The position numbers were made by a program, and so were the translations under genes. From positions 10,960,001-11,024,000 of the forward strand of contig NW_026622997.1 in assembly GCF_023065955.2 (NCBI RefSeq): a stretch of 64,000 nt of DNA, given 5' to 3'. The DNA is from Ursus arctos. Taxonomy: Eukaryota > Chordata > Mammalia > Carnivora > Ursidae. Under the pieces are notes generated by a model. That model saw only the letters and a program-made list of their open reading frames with translations. It searched no databases and was not told the origin of the DNA. Below are positions 23,083 to 34,970 of this stretch, in pieces (position 1 is the first letter of the stretch; the number at the start of each line of letters is the position of its first letter).

Positions 23083-23287
23083 GGGGGTGCCTGGGTGGCA
23101 CAGCGGTTGAGCGTCTGCCTTCGGCTCAGGGCATGATCCCAGAGTTATGGGATCGAGCCCCACATCAGGCTCCTCCGCTATGAGCCTGCTTCTTCCTCTC
23201 CCACTCCTCCTGCTTGTGTTCCCTCTCTCGCTGGCTGTCTCTATCTCTGTCAAATAAATAAATAAAATCTTTAAAAAAAAAAAAAAA
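23083..23287 (+). mobile_element. Carnivore can-SINE, young bear-like type
   Basis: A nearly consensus copy: 'gtgcctgggtggcacagcgg', 'gagcgtctgccttcggctca', 'ctatgagcctgcttcttcct', 'gctggctgtctctatctctg' and a long pure poly-A end. The 16-bp target-site duplication agaaatacaaaaaagg at 23067-23082 and 23288-23303 is perfect, so it is among the youngest insertions here. Confidence 0.97.
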
Positions 23288-23539
23288 AGAAATACAAAAA
23301 AGGATGCATCTTTGACCAGCACAGGGACTAAGGAGATACATAATGTAAAAACAACCAGTTACACCACACCGTACCTCTGGTTGAATTAATAATGCTTGCG
23401 ACTTTTAAGCCATGAAGACAGGGGATTTGGACCAGGCAGGTGGTTGAATGTTCTGAGGTCATTTTGAGGGGTAATATGTACATGGAGAATGCCAAATGTT
23501 AAAGGTTGCAAGCATGAAGAAACTAAACTTTCCTCTTAA

Positions 23540-25330
23540 GACTAAGAACAAATAAGGGTTCTTTATTACCAAGTATTTCAACATAGTGGTGGCTAATGTT
23601 ATAGGGAAAGAAAAGGATACAGCTTTAAAGATTGGAAAGAAAGAGATAAAGCTATCATTATTTATAGATAATATTATCTTCTATCTAGAAAAACAAATAA
23701 AATCAACAAACTTCTAATAGAAAAATAAGTAGAAGTAATAAGAGAGTTCAGTAACATATCTCTATAGAAGCTCAATCTAGAAAACTCACTATTTCTCTAT
23801 TCCAGTAGAGACAGACTCAAAATAAAATGTAAAATGATATTTTTCAAATAACAAAAGTAAAGGATTTATGAATTAAATCAGAATATATATATTTCTATGT
23901 AGAAGAATTTAAAGCTTTAATAAAGAACATTTAAAAATATTTGAATAAACGAAGACATTCCATGTTCTTAAATGATCTGTCTTGATAGTCTGAAAATATA
24001 TTTCCTTACATTGATCCAAAATTCAATGAAACTCAATATTAGTTGGATTTTAAAAAGAAATTCATTAAACTTAATATGGAATTTATATAGCAAAATAAAT
24101 GCACATAAACAGCTCTTTTTACAAAGCAAAGAGAAGGGACTTTTGCTCCATCAGATTTAAGATACACTGTTGAGTGGAACCACATGAAATTACCATTTTT
24201 GTAGGTTAAAAATTATTGAATATTAGCAATTCCATATAATTTAAAGTAAAAAAAGGCATTATGATTTTTAAAAACCTGTGTCATTGGTGAAACAAACAGA
24301 GCAATGAAATAGAGCAGAGTACACGAAGAGAACTATATGTATGTGGTACCAAAATATTTGATGAAGACAACATTACAAATTAATGGAGAAAGCACAACTT
24401 GACTAGTAGATTATGGAGAGAAAATTAAGTGGAGAAAATATATGGAAAGAATATTTCTCCCATTATATGAAGAAAAATAAAACAAATCTCTTCCTGAAAA
24501 TACTACATATAAGGTGGTGCAAGGTGATTGAAAAACAGAAAAGGTAAAATTTTTGAGTTCAAAGAGTAAAATTTAGAAGAAACATTTTTGTGAACTATGG
24601 GCAGATAAAGGGTAATTAAAATAAAATAATGTAATGCGTAGATTAAAAAATTGTTTAATTTGATTATATTGAAATTAAAAACTGTTTAATGAAAACCGCT
24701 TTAGATAAACTTAAGAAACACATGACGTATGTAATGTCTAAAAAAGTGATTAATATCCTAAACATCAGAGCTTATCCTGCCAGTGCCAAAACAAAAGAAA
24801 ACAAAACAAAACCTGCAGCAACTCAAAATTAAAATGAGCTAAAGATATTAACAGGGAATTTTCAACATAAAAAAAATTCACAAAGCTAATTATCATGGGA
24901 AGAAATGCTCAACATAATTAGATATCGGAACAAAACACAAATTAAATTCTTAGATGTAAGACTGCATAAGATAGAGAGCCGATTATGCTAAGTTTTGGTA
25001 AAACATTGTGGGGAGGGAGAATCCTCATATGTTGTTGGCAGGAGTATAAACCAGTGTAACCATTCCAGAAAACAATCTGATTTTACTTTGATGACTTAGT
25101 CAAAATAAGAGTACACATATTCCAGTACACTGAGATCTAGTGATCCCATTCCTGGGCATATACGCCAAGACAAGTTCCGCGCAGATTCGAAAGAGGACAT
25201 GGGTGAAGATGTTACCGCAGCATTATGTATGGCAGCGAGGAGGTGGAGGTAATGTGGGTTTCCGCCTTGGGAGAAAATATGGATAAAATAATGTGCAGTC
25301 ACATTCCCGGAGTATAATGTGGCAGATGGA
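23540..25330 (+). mobile_element. Ancient L1 ORF2 and 3' part, degraded
   Basis: Degenerate L1 order: 'gataaagctatcattattta', 'agaaaaacaaataaaatcaa', 'gagttcagtaacatatctct', 'acattccatgttcttaaatg', then 'gatcccattcctgggcatat' and 'accgcagcattatgtatggc' near the end of ORF2. No usable frame remains. The boundaries are approximate. Confidence 0.65.
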
Positions 25331-25339
25331 AGAAAAATG

Positions 25340-26095
25340 TCTGGCTTTGAAAAAATGATGCCACACCGATTAGGGTGGCTACTATTAAAAACAATAGCAA
25401 GGGTTGGTGAGGATGTAGAGAAACTGGAATCCTTCTGCCCTGTTGGTGGGGATGTAAAATTATGCAACTGCTGTGGAAAATCATATAGTAGCTCCTCAAA
25501 AAAATTAAACATGGAATTATCAGATGATCCAGCAACTTCACTTCCAGGTATATACCCCAAAGTATTGAAAACTGGGGCTCAGATGGATATTTGTGCACCC
25601 GTGTTCACAGCAGCATTATTCACAATAGCCAAAAGGTGGAAGCAACCCAAATGTCCATCAACTGATGCATGGATAAACAAAACGTGACATATTCATATAA
25701 TGGAATATTAGTCTGCTTTAAAAAAGGGAATTCTGACACATGAATGAATGTGAAGGAGATTATACTAAATGAAATAGGCCACTCACAAAAGGACAAATGC
25801 TGTTATGACTCTACTTAGCTGAGGTACCTGTAATAGTCAAATTTACAGAGACAGAAAGTAGAATGGTGGTTGCCAGGGGCTGTGGGGGTGGGTGGAATGG
25901 GGAGGTAGAGTTAAATGGGTACAGGGCTTCAGTTTGGGAAGGTGAAAAGAGTTCTATAAATGGATGGCGGTGATAGTACGCATTGACAGCAATATGAATA
26001 TACTTCATGCCGTTGGGCTGTACACGTAAACGTAGTTAAGATGGTAAATTTTGTGTTATGTATATTTTGCCACAGTTTTAAAAAATGATAGTTGG
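25340..26095 (+). mobile_element. L1M 3' end (end of ORF2 plus 3' UTR)
   Basis: It restarts the L1 order a second time: 'attagggtggctactattaa', 'gttggtgaggatgtagagaa', 'gatgatccagcaacttcact', 'caacccaaatgtccatcaac', 'ggttgccaggggctgtgggg' and 'gttatgtatattttgccaca'. Since the preceding fragment already ended in this region, this is a separate insertion. A 122-codon frame (25319-25687) is an ORF2 remnant. Confidence 0.85.
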
Positions 26096-27155
26096 TGAAA
26101 AAGTGAGAAAAGAAATTTTAGATAGATAGACATACACCATTTACACTACATTCAAAATACACTCATACAATAACGTCATGCAAAATTCTTAGGTAGGAGA
26201 GTGGGCTGCATAAACTGGCCACCCTTCCCCATTCCTCAGCCCCACCATGGCTGTGGGGATGGCTGCTCATGTCCTGGGGGACTGTGCTGAGGGCTCTGGC
26301 CGAGATGCTTGCCTTGGTTTCAGCCCTCTCAACTGCAGTGGCAATGCTCAGTGACCTCTGTCAGAAGATTTGAAGGTCCAGTGCCTTTTCATTTTCTTTT
26401 GTCTTTTTGGAACCAAATATTTAAAGAAATTTTCACTGGGTTGCTAGATGACAGCACATGTAACGTAACAGGAATATCAGGGACCACCCACAATAAAGAA
26501 TATTTCAAAAGATGGATTAGAAAAGTCACAAATAGACTAGTCGCTCCAGCTCTCAAAAGGCAGAAATCAATATGCCTTAAGATGTCAGAAATCAAATTTC
26601 CAGTTACCATATTATAAAACTCAGAATGTCTAGTTCTCAACAACAACAAATATTACAAGTGATACAAAGAAAAGTAAAGCTCATTCACAGTAAAAAAAAT
26701 GACTACAGTCATCACTGAGAAAGCCCGGTATTAAAACTACTAATCAAAGGTGATAAGTCGACTGTATAAAATATGCTCAGGACTAAGAACTATGGGAAAT
26801 TTTAAAAATTATGTATGAACAAAATGAGAATATCAATAAAGAGATTGAAATTATAAAAGGGAACCCAACGCAAACTCTGGAGTTGAAAGTTATCTGAAAT
26901 GAAAACTTCGCTGGAGGAGTTCAATAGCAGATTTGAGCAGGTAGAAGAAAACCTCAGAAAACTTGAATACAGGCAATGAAATGATGGAGAATGAGGAGCA
27001 AAAAAAAAAAAAAAAAAGAGGGAAAAATTAACAGAACCAGAGGGACCTGTTGGACACCATCAAGCATGCCAACATCTGCATTGCAGGAATGCCAAGAGGA
27101 GAACAGAGAGAGAGGGCAGAAAAATATTTGAAGAAATAATGGCCAAAAACTTCCT

Positions 27156-27354
27156 TTTTTTTTTTTTTAAAGATTTTATTTATTTATTTGACAGAGAGAG
27201 ACAGCCAGAGAGAGGGGGAACACAAGCAAGGGGAGCAAGAGAGGAAGAAGCAGGCTCCCAGCGGAGTAGCCTAATGTGGGACTCAAACCCATAACGCCCG
27301 GATCACGCCCTGAGCCGAAGACAGGCGCTCAACAACTGAGCCACCCAGGCACCC
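27156..27354 (-). mobile_element. Carnivore can-SINE (SINEC)
   Basis: Poly-T plus aaagattttatttatttatt, 'gaagaagcaggctcccagcg', ending in 'gagccacccaggcaccc', the head complement. The perfect 13-bp target-site duplication ccaaaaacttcct is at 27143-27155 and 27355-27367. It lies inside an L1 ORF1 relic. Confidence 0.96.
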
Positions 27355-28381
27355 CCAAAAACTTCCTAAATATGATGAAAGTCATGAAAACATATAACTA
27401 AGAAGCTCAATGAACTACAAATAGGAAACTCAAAGGTCTCCACACTGAGACACATAGTCACATTGTTGAAACCTAAAGACAGAAAATTTTTTAAAGTAGC
27501 AATAGGGAAGCAATTTGTCTTATATCCTCAATAAGCTTAACAACTGATTTCTCATTAGAAACTATAGAGGTCAGAGGCAGTAGGATGACTGACATATTTA
27601 AAGTCAAAAGAAAAAAATCCACTGGCAAACAGGACTGCTTTATCTGACAAAACACTCCTTCAAGAATGAAAGAAAATCTCAGACATTTCCTGAAAAATAA
27701 AAGCTGAGATAGTATATTACCAGTAATCCTCCCTACAAGAAATGCTAAAGGAGTTCTTCAGGCTGATAGGAAAGGACACTGGACAATAACTCAAAGTTAT
27801 CAGAAGAAATAAAGAACACTGGCAAAGGAAACTATGTAGGTAAATATAAATTTAGTATTATGGTATTTTTGGTTTATAACTCTTCTTTTTTTTCCCTATA
27901 TGATTTAAAATTCAAATGCATAATACAGTCATTATTAATCTGTGTTAAAGGGCAGACAATGGGTAAAACTGTATCTGTAACAATAACAAAATAAATGGGG
28001 ACGTATGAAGCTATATTGGAATAGAGTGCTTCTATACTCCTAAAACTAAGTGGATGTTTTTCTGAATTGATATTATTATTTAATTGTTGAAGATATCAAT
28101 TGTAATTTCCAAGGTTATCACTAGGAAAATAATTTTTAAAATATACAAGACAGCAAAGAAGAAGGGAATCAAAATGGCACATTACAAAAAAATCAACTAA
28201 ATACAAAAGAAAAGAAAGAAAAAAAAAGAAATACATAAGAAGGCAGTAATGAAAGAAAGGAATAAAAAAATGTAGGATATACAGAACAAATAACTAAATG
28301 GCAAAAATAAATCCTTTCTTATCAGTAATTACTTTAAATGGAAATTTCTTAAACCCTCTTATTAAAAACAAGAATGGCACA

Positions 28382-28499
28382 GGAATGCACTGGTTGTGAT
28401 GGGCACCGGGTGTTGTATGGAGGTGTTGAATCACCATATTGTACACCTAAAACTAACATTACACTGTATATTAACTAACTGAGATTCAAATTTAAAAAA
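28382..28499 (+). mobile_element. L1 3' end (carnivore type), 5'-truncated
   Basis: 'Gatgggcaccgggtgttgta', 'tgaatcaccatattgtacac', 'ctaaaactaacattacactg' and 'tatattaactaactgagatt' form the terminus of a carnivore L1. The flanks aacaagaatgg (28369-28379) and aacaacaatgg (28500-28510) are a probable target-site duplication with one mismatch. The surrounding older L1 resumes immediately after it. Confidence 0.85.
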
Positions 28500-28861
28500 A
28501 ACAACAATGGGTTGATTGGATAAAGAACATGATCCATCTATATCATGTCTATAAGAGACTCAGTTTAGATATAAAGACACAAAGATGTTGAAAGTAAAAA
28601 GTTGGAAAAAGGTATTCCCTGCAAATAGCAACCAAAAGAGAGCTGGGATGGCTATCATGCTGCCAGACAAATTAGATTTTAGGTCAAAAAAGTTTACAAG
28701 AGACAAAGTAAGACATCGTATATTGACAAAAGTTTCAAACCACCATGAAGATCTAACATTTATAAAGACATACGTTAACAACGAATCTTAAGCTATGAAG
28801 CAAAAATTGACAGAACTGAATGGAGAAATAAGTGGTTCTACAATAATAATTGGAGACTTGA

Positions 28862-28965
28862 AGTTCTTTTTTTTTCTTTCTTTTTTTACTGAGACATAAT
28901 TGACATATAACAGTAAGTTTACGGTGGCCAACATGATGATTTGATATGTGCAATGATAAACTTTG
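28862..28965 (-). mobile_element. L1 3' UTR fragment, antisense
   Basis: A T-rich start is followed by 'actgagacataattgacata' and 'aacatgatgatttgatatgt', the reverse of an L1 3' end. The host L1 endonuclease region continues after it with 'gacagaagatcaaaaggaaa', which supports a separate nested insertion. Confidence 0.75.
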
Positions 28966-29299
28966 AAGAGTGGATTGAACAGACAGAAGATCAAAAGGAA
29001 ATAGAGGACTGATCCAGAACACTCCACCCAACAACTTTGAAATACACCTTCTTCTCAAGGGTACGTGCGTGCATTCTCCACGGCAGCCCATACGTTAAAC
29101 CACGAAATGAGTCTTAATGAGCTTAAAACATTGAAATTATACAAATGAACTTTGGTCATGTATTCGACATTTCTCACCATCTTTTCTATGCCAGATCTAC
29201 ACAAATACTATACAAATATAAATAGTGCGGGAAAAAAAAAGTGGGTGTTTTTGGTTGTGTATGAAAAGTAAGCACTTTTCCCATCCTTGTCTCAATACT

Positions 29300-30370
29300 A
29301 CTGTCCCCTTCCCTTTAGATAATTTCTGTTAGAGTTTCTTATTAATTCTCCCACACGTATTCTGAACATATGTTACACTTATATTTCCATTTACCCATTT
29401 TTATTTACACAGATACACAGATATGCCCTTATGCTCCTCATTTAACAAATTCTTTTAAATAGATCCATTTCATCGTGTAAAGTTTCCTTGTTCTTTTTCA
29501 TGACTTTATGTAAACAATGTCTGAATGTAACCATAATTTATTAAACCAATTCCATATTGTTTCCAGTCATTTGTCTTTACAAACAACACCACACTTTGTA
29601 TATGTGTGTTCTAGAAGTCCTATTTCTGAGTTCAAGGATACGTACATTCAAAGCTATGCACTGATACATGAGAACTGGCAAATCGCCTCTCAAAGTCTGC
29701 ACTATTCATACCTCACCAAAAATGTAGGAAAGCACTTGTATACCCAGTACTGTATATTATCAAATGCTATGTGTTCTACAAATCTGATTGGTTAAAAATT
29801 TGAATTATTCTCTAACTTGCATTTCTTTCATTATGGGTGGGGTACATCTTTTCATGTGTGATGTGATATGTATATTATACATATGTATATATATGTGTGT
29901 ATGTATATGTATATATATATGTGTATATATATATGTACGTATATGTATATATATGTGTATATATATGTATATGTGTATGTATATGTATATATATGTATAC
30001 ATATATATGTGTATATATGTATACATATATATGTGTATATATGTATATATGTGTATATATAATGTATATATAGTATATATATAATATAATATATTATATA
30101 TATATATTTGTTTCTTTGAACTCCTTGTTCATATCTTTTATTTTCCAGTGGATAATTGTTCATAATAATGATTTGTAAGAGCTCTTAAGATTTTAATTAG
30201 CCCTTTGCCCTATTAGATACATTTTTTCCCATTTGTTAATCCACATTTTAACATTACCCATGCTCTTTTTTTGCCATACATAAATTACAATTTTGTATAC
30301 TGAAATTTGTGAACATCAGTTTTTCTTTTCCAATTTCTGGGCTTTCCTACTCGATTTATTTTTAAATTCT
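29300..30370 (-). mobile_element. Ancient L1ME/HAL1-like fragment, antisense, split by an AT microsatellite
   Basis: Phrases on the plus strand are 'cttgttctttttcatgactt', 'aaccataatttattaaacca', 'tccatattgtttccagtcat', 'acttgcatttctttcattat', 'acatcttttcatgtgtgatg', then after the TA/TG tract 'ttgttcatatcttttatttt' and 'tgatttgtaagagctcttaa'. These follow the antisense 3' region of old L1ME/HAL1 elements. It is non-coding. Confidence 0.7.
29866..30112 (+). repeat. Compound TA/TG/TATG microsatellite
   Basis: About 245 nt of TA, TGTA, TATG and ATAC units with no other sequence. The long Ile/Tyr/Met frames seen on both strands here are products of the repeat, not genes. Confidence 0.97.
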
Positions 30371-30887
30371 GTTTCTTTCTAGTATTTTTACACATTAAAA
30401 TATTGTATTTAAGTATATTTAAATAATATGTAACTTATACACAGTGAAATGTAGAAATATTAAGTATTTCATCTAGTTTTATCAAATGCATGTACCTGTG
30501 TAACCCGCACCATTGTTAAGGCAGAAACTTTTCGTTCACTCCAGAAAATTCTCCTGTGCCCTCCTAAAACAGCACCAAGCCCTGCATACCAAGCAATAAT
30601 ATCCTTTTCATATGAGTTTAGTTTTACCTGTACTAAATTTCTTATAAATGGAATTACATGAAAATACTTCATTTTTAGCTTTTTGGCTCAATGTTTTTGA
30701 AGTTCGTGAATGTTGTGCATGAGTTAGTAATTCATTCTATGTGTGAGTGATACTCCATTGTTTAAATACACCAAAGTTCATCTGTTCTTTTATGGATACT
30801 TAGGTTTTTCCAGTTTCTGACTATTATATACATGGTTGCGTGAATGTTCTTGGACAAATCGTTTTGAGACACATCTACATTTCTTTT

Positions 30888-31069
30888 TTTTTTTTAATTT
30901 TATTTATTTATTCGACAGAGATAGAGACAGCCAGCAAGAGAGGGAACACAAGCAGGGGGAGTGGGAGAGGAAGAAGCAGGCTCATAGCGGAGGAGCCTGA
31001 TGTGGGGCTCGATCCCATAACGCCGGGATCACGCCCTGAGCCGAAGGCAGACGCTTAACCGTTGTGCCT
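30888..31069 (-). mobile_element. Carnivore can-SINE, young bear-like type, 5'-truncated
   Basis: Poly-T and ttattcgacagagatagaga, 'caggctcatagcggaggagc', then 'ggcagacgcttaaccgttgt'. The last dozen or so bases of the usual head complement (ccacccaggcgcccc) are missing. A perfect 13-bp duplication ctacatttctttt at 30875-30887 and 31070-31082 shows that the truncation happened at insertion, not by later deletion. Confidence 0.96.
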
Positions 31070-31561
31070 CTACATTTCTTTTGAGTAAATATCTAAAAGT
31101 GTAATATCTGGGTGATAAGGTACTTGTGTTTTGTTTTGTTTTTAACTTTACAAGAAACTTTTAAGCTATTTTCCCAAGTGGTTATTTAAATTTACACTCC
31201 CTTTGTCATGTATGATTATTCTAGGTGCTCCATATCATCATGAATATTAAGTATGCTTAGTCTTTTTAATGTTAGCCATTATATGCTTGTTTAGTACTAT
31301 ATATTGTAGTTTTAATTTTCAATGCAGATGACTAACAATGCAGAGCATTTTAAAATGTGCTTATTGTTTGTTGATATATCTTTTTTCTTAAATGTCTCTT
31401 CAAGTCTTTACCCATTTTTATTGGTTTGCTTTCTTATTATTGTGTTTTAAGAGTTTATGTATATGTATATATGTAATATATATGAATGTATGTGCCTATG
31501 CTAGATATAAGTCCTTTGTCAGATATGTGTATTGAGAATTTTTTTTCCAGTCTGTGGAACT

Positions 31562-31566
<5 letters not shown>

Positions 31567-31606
<40 letters not shown>
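31567..31606 (+). repeat. (GT)20 microsatellite
   Basis: A pure GT tract of 40 nt followed by a short ATAG tract, inside an antisense L1. Confidence 0.97.
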
Positions 31607-31609
<3 letters not shown>

Positions 31610-32891
31610 GATATAGATATAAAGATACATTTTTTTTTTTTATGGTGCCAAATGTTTTTTAAAGAGCAGAAGTTTTTTTAGTTCAATGAGTTCAATTTCA
31701 ATAGCTTGTATTATGGATAGCTATTCCTGGATCCTGTTCAAGAAATTTTTGAATACCCAAGGTCACAAAGATATTCTCTTAGGTTTTCTTCTATAAACTT
31801 TATAAGCTTAGCTTTTACATTTAGATCTATGAAATACTTAGAATAAATTTTTGTGTGTAGTGTAGGGTGAAATTTCAACACTTCTTCTGTTGCTCTAGTA
31901 CCATTTGTTGAAAAAAAATTGTTTCTTCTTTGAATTGTTTGGGTGTATCTGTCAAAGATCAACTGACCACATACATGAGGGTGTATTTCCGGACTCTTTA
32001 TTCTATCATATTGACTGATACTTTTTACATATTTATATATATCATATATATAATGATGTCACCATTACTGTAAATATAGTGTAAGTAGTGAATTACATAG
32101 AAGTCCTTCAGTTTTACTGTCTTTCAAGATTATTTTCACTACTCTAAATCTTGAATTTCTTTGTAAATTTTAGGATCAATTTTCTAATATCCACAAAAAT
32201 TGATTAAAATTGCACTGAAATATTGCATCATATTGAGAAAATTTGACTTCTTGATGATGTTTAAGTCTTCCATTCCATTTATTTAGGTTTTCTGTAATTT
32301 ATCTCATCAATGTCTTACATTTTCAGCATATAAGTCTTGCACATATTTTTATTAAATTTACCTTTAATGATGTTCTGTTTTTTATACTATAGTAGATGCT
32401 ATGTTCTAATTATTCATGGATAGCATATGGAAACATTACATTTTATGTATTGATCTTGCATCCTAAAACTGTTGAATTCTTTATTTATTTTTTTTACTCG
32501 ACATTTCCTTATACAGACTCTTTAGGACTTTTTACATAGAGAATATTTATATGTCTATAAATAAAGACAGTTCACCTCCTCCTTTCCAATCTATGCCTTT
32601 TATATCTTTTTCTTGCCTTGTTACACTGGCTGAGAACCCCAGTACACCTTTGGATAGTGATGAGAATAGACATCCTTGCATTATTCTCATAAAAATACTA
32701 ATCATAAGAAAACTAAAGTGTCAGCTGTTATGGCTGACAACTTGTCATTAATTAAAATATTAATATCAGCCACATTAAAAAAAACAAATACCTCAAATTT
32801 TACTTTTGTTGTAATGAAATGATACATTTTAGAACTCATAGCCCTTCTCATTCTGAGCTCCACTAACCTATAGATGTTTTCAAATCATTTA

Positions 32892-33014
32892 TATATATAT
32901 ATATCAAATCATTTATATATATATGTATATATATATACATATATATATATATGGAGAACTTAAGAAAAAGCTTTTTGGAGACTACCTATATAAATTTATA
33001 TATAAGTTCTCCAT
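32892..33014. repeat. AT microsatellite with nested palindromes
   Basis: TA repeats (32892-32950) are followed by atggagaactta (32951-32962), whose exact reverse complement taagttctccat is at 33003-33014. Between the arms lie two perfect palindromes: aaaaagcttttt (32965-32976) and tatataaatttatata (32987-33002). Confidence 0.93.
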
Positions 33015-33234
33015 TAAAAATTATTAACTCCTTGTCGAACAAGCTGAGGACAGAGACATTTGAAGCTAATGTCAGTAATATTGTCAATTGAAGATTAATC
33101 AGGAAGGAGAAGAACAAATCTCAAACATATGATGTCAGTGAAATTTTATGTTTTAATTTACTAAATGTATATTCAGCTATCCAAGAATGTATTTTTGCAG
33201 AAAAGTTAAAGTTACACCATCCCTCACTACAATA

Positions 33235-33345
33235 TCTCTCACTTTCAGGAGCTGGAGAAAGGAGGTGTAGAAGTAGCCAAATGGCTTACTCAAGTCACAT
33301 AGTAGTGAAAGAAGGAAACAAGGCACCGAAGCCTGTGAGCACCAC
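33235..33345 (-). repeat. Probable MIR SINE
   Basis: 'Tggcttactcaagtcacata' then 'gtagtgaaagaaggaaacaa' fits antisense MIR (aacttgcccaaggtcacacagctagtaagtgg). It is diverged. Confidence 0.45.
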
Positions 33346-33359
33346 ACAGCCTGAAGTAT

Positions 33360-34095
33360 GGCCATGTGCAGCCATCTATCTTTGCTGCCACTAGGTCTCT
33401 GGAGCTTCTGAATTTACTCCCACCCTTAGAGAACTCTACTGCCTGGCACATTCCTCAGGAATACAATCTCAGTTCTTGCCTCTGCCAAGATGACTTGGCC
33501 AATCCATGACATATTGATTGGAACTCAGTGGAAACTTTTGAGTCAATTTTTTTTTAAAAGAAAGAAAAACACCCAGACACAACTGAAAAAAAAGAAAAGG
33601 GCCTTAAATTCTGTTCAGTTATCTGGGTTCGTGCCAGACTGGAGGGAACAACTTGCAAATTCTTCTTCAAAAGCTGTCAGAATATTTGTGTTAAGTTTGC
33701 TCTGACTCAGCTCTCTGCAAGAAAGACATATCGGTAATAGTTGATTCATCAATAAACTGCCCCTTGCCCAAAAATAGTCACAGAGTCACCTTTGATTCCA
33801 CTTGATCCAACTCAAGAAGGGGGTGTTGTAGTCAGAATGGAACAGCACACAGCTCCCACAGATACAGTATATCTTGAACTGCTCAGAGCATGGCAACTGG
33901 ACTTGTCTTCTTCACTCACGTCTTCATACAATCTCAAAGGTTTTAGGGGGTAAAAGGCACAATATAGAAAATGTCAAATCACCAGGTACTTTGATTTTCT
34001 TGATGAATCAATGTAAGTTTTTTAAAAGATGGCTTCAGGGCCAATCCAAACATATACTATAAGAAGTGAAAGCATAAATGTGGCCTCAAAATTTT
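33360..34095. other. No gene or clear repeat recognised
   Basis: Unique-looking DNA with a few 60-70-codon frames that carry no known domain. Confidence 0.45.
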
Positions 34096-34110
34096 TAGAG
34101 TTTATAGTTT

Positions 34111-34280
34111 TGGGTGCCTGGGTGACTCAGTTGGTTGGGTGTCTGCCTTTGGCTCAGGTCATTAACTCAGGGTCCTGGGATTGAGCCCCACATTGGGCTC
34201 TCTGCTCAGTGAGGAAATGTGCCTCTCCCTCTCCCTCTGTGCTCTCTCTCTCTCTCTCAAATAAATAAAATCTTTTAAAA
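34111..34280 (+). mobile_element. Carnivore can-SINE, shortened body
   Basis: Head tgggtgcctgggtgactcag, 'gggattgagccccacattgg', a short CT-rich tract and tail caaataaataaaatctttt. The flanks tagagtttatagttt (34096-34110) and aggagttcatagttt (34281-34295) are a diverged target-site duplication. Confidence 0.94.
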
Positions 34281-34970
34281 AGGAGTTCATAGTTTCCTAT
34301 AAATTGTTCTGTACCCAGTAACATTGTCTAAAACATTAACAGTCGCCTTTTATTCCTATTGCTGGTAGTAACCTTATATGGATTTCAACATGTCTCTGTC
34401 AATACGCTTAACTGTATTTATCACATACACTCAATGTATATAATGTTCAATAGCAAGCTACTGTCAAAAAAAATCCAGGATACTTCTTGCATTTGAATTT
34501 GAATCTATTTAGTTCACATTTGATTTTATGCAGTATGGGAGGAGAAAATTTGCTCCCAGTGTCTGTGGTTTTCCTGATTACTAGAAGAGTTTATGTAAGT
34601 TATATAGTGATTAACGCAATACTGGTAAATTCAATTACAAGATTAAATGAACAAATCCCATATTTTATAACAAATATAATATATTGACAAAATTAGCAAT
34701 AGAATGTATTACCTGCTTCCCAGTTAGAAGTTATACATCAGAAAAATGAAATAAGAATTTTGTGCTTAATATTAAGCCAACAAATGGGAAGAATTTTCTA
34801 GTCCTATTGAAGAGCTTGGATAATCATCAGGACTGGTATAAATATACCTATGATTTTTTTTTTTACTTTATCCATGTACTCTTTGTTCTCTGAGGTCCTA
34901 TCTGAGCTCTGTGTTGTAAATATTCTTATTTTACAGGAAAAGTGCAGATTCATATTAAAAAATTAGTTAT

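Larger units (their letters stand above)
26400..29145 (+). mobile_element. Old L1, 5' UTR/ORF1 to ORF2 endonuclease, with three nested insertions
   Basis: Recognisable order is 'aaaactcagaatgtctagtt', ORF1-like 'agatttgagcaggtagaag', 'aaggtctccacactgagaca', 'tctcattagaaactatagag', 'agaaatgctaaaggagttct', 'cagtaattactttaaatgga', then ORF2 endonuclease sequence 'aacatgatccatctatatca' and 'ccaaaagagagctgggatgg', ending at 'ccacgaaatgagtcttaatg'. A SINE (27156), an L1 3' end (28382) and an antisense L1 3' UTR piece (28862) interrupt it. All frames are broken. Confidence 0.82.
30430..32760 (-). mobile_element. Old L1, 3' UTR and end of ORF2, antisense
   Basis: The plus strand reads 'acagtgaaatgtagaaatat', 'gtacctgtgtaacccgcacc', 'gatactccattgtttaaata', 'ttcccaagtggttatttaaa', 'tttacccatttttattggtt', 'aagtcctttgtcagatatgt', 'ttacatttagatctatgaaa' and 'acaactt' near the end, the reverse order of L1 3' UTR and ORF2. 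A SINE (30888) and a GT tract (31567) interrupt it. The frames are broken. Confidence 0.82.

Noticed and set aside
25319..25687. 122-codon frame as a host gene
   Set aside because: It reads as the C-terminal part of L1 ORF2 (phrases such as GIYPK and CPSTDAWI).
29788..30163. Frames of 64-103 codons on both strands rich in Tyr, Ile and Met
   Set aside because: They are read from the TA/TG microsatellite. Repeats give open frames in several phases and no gene is implied.
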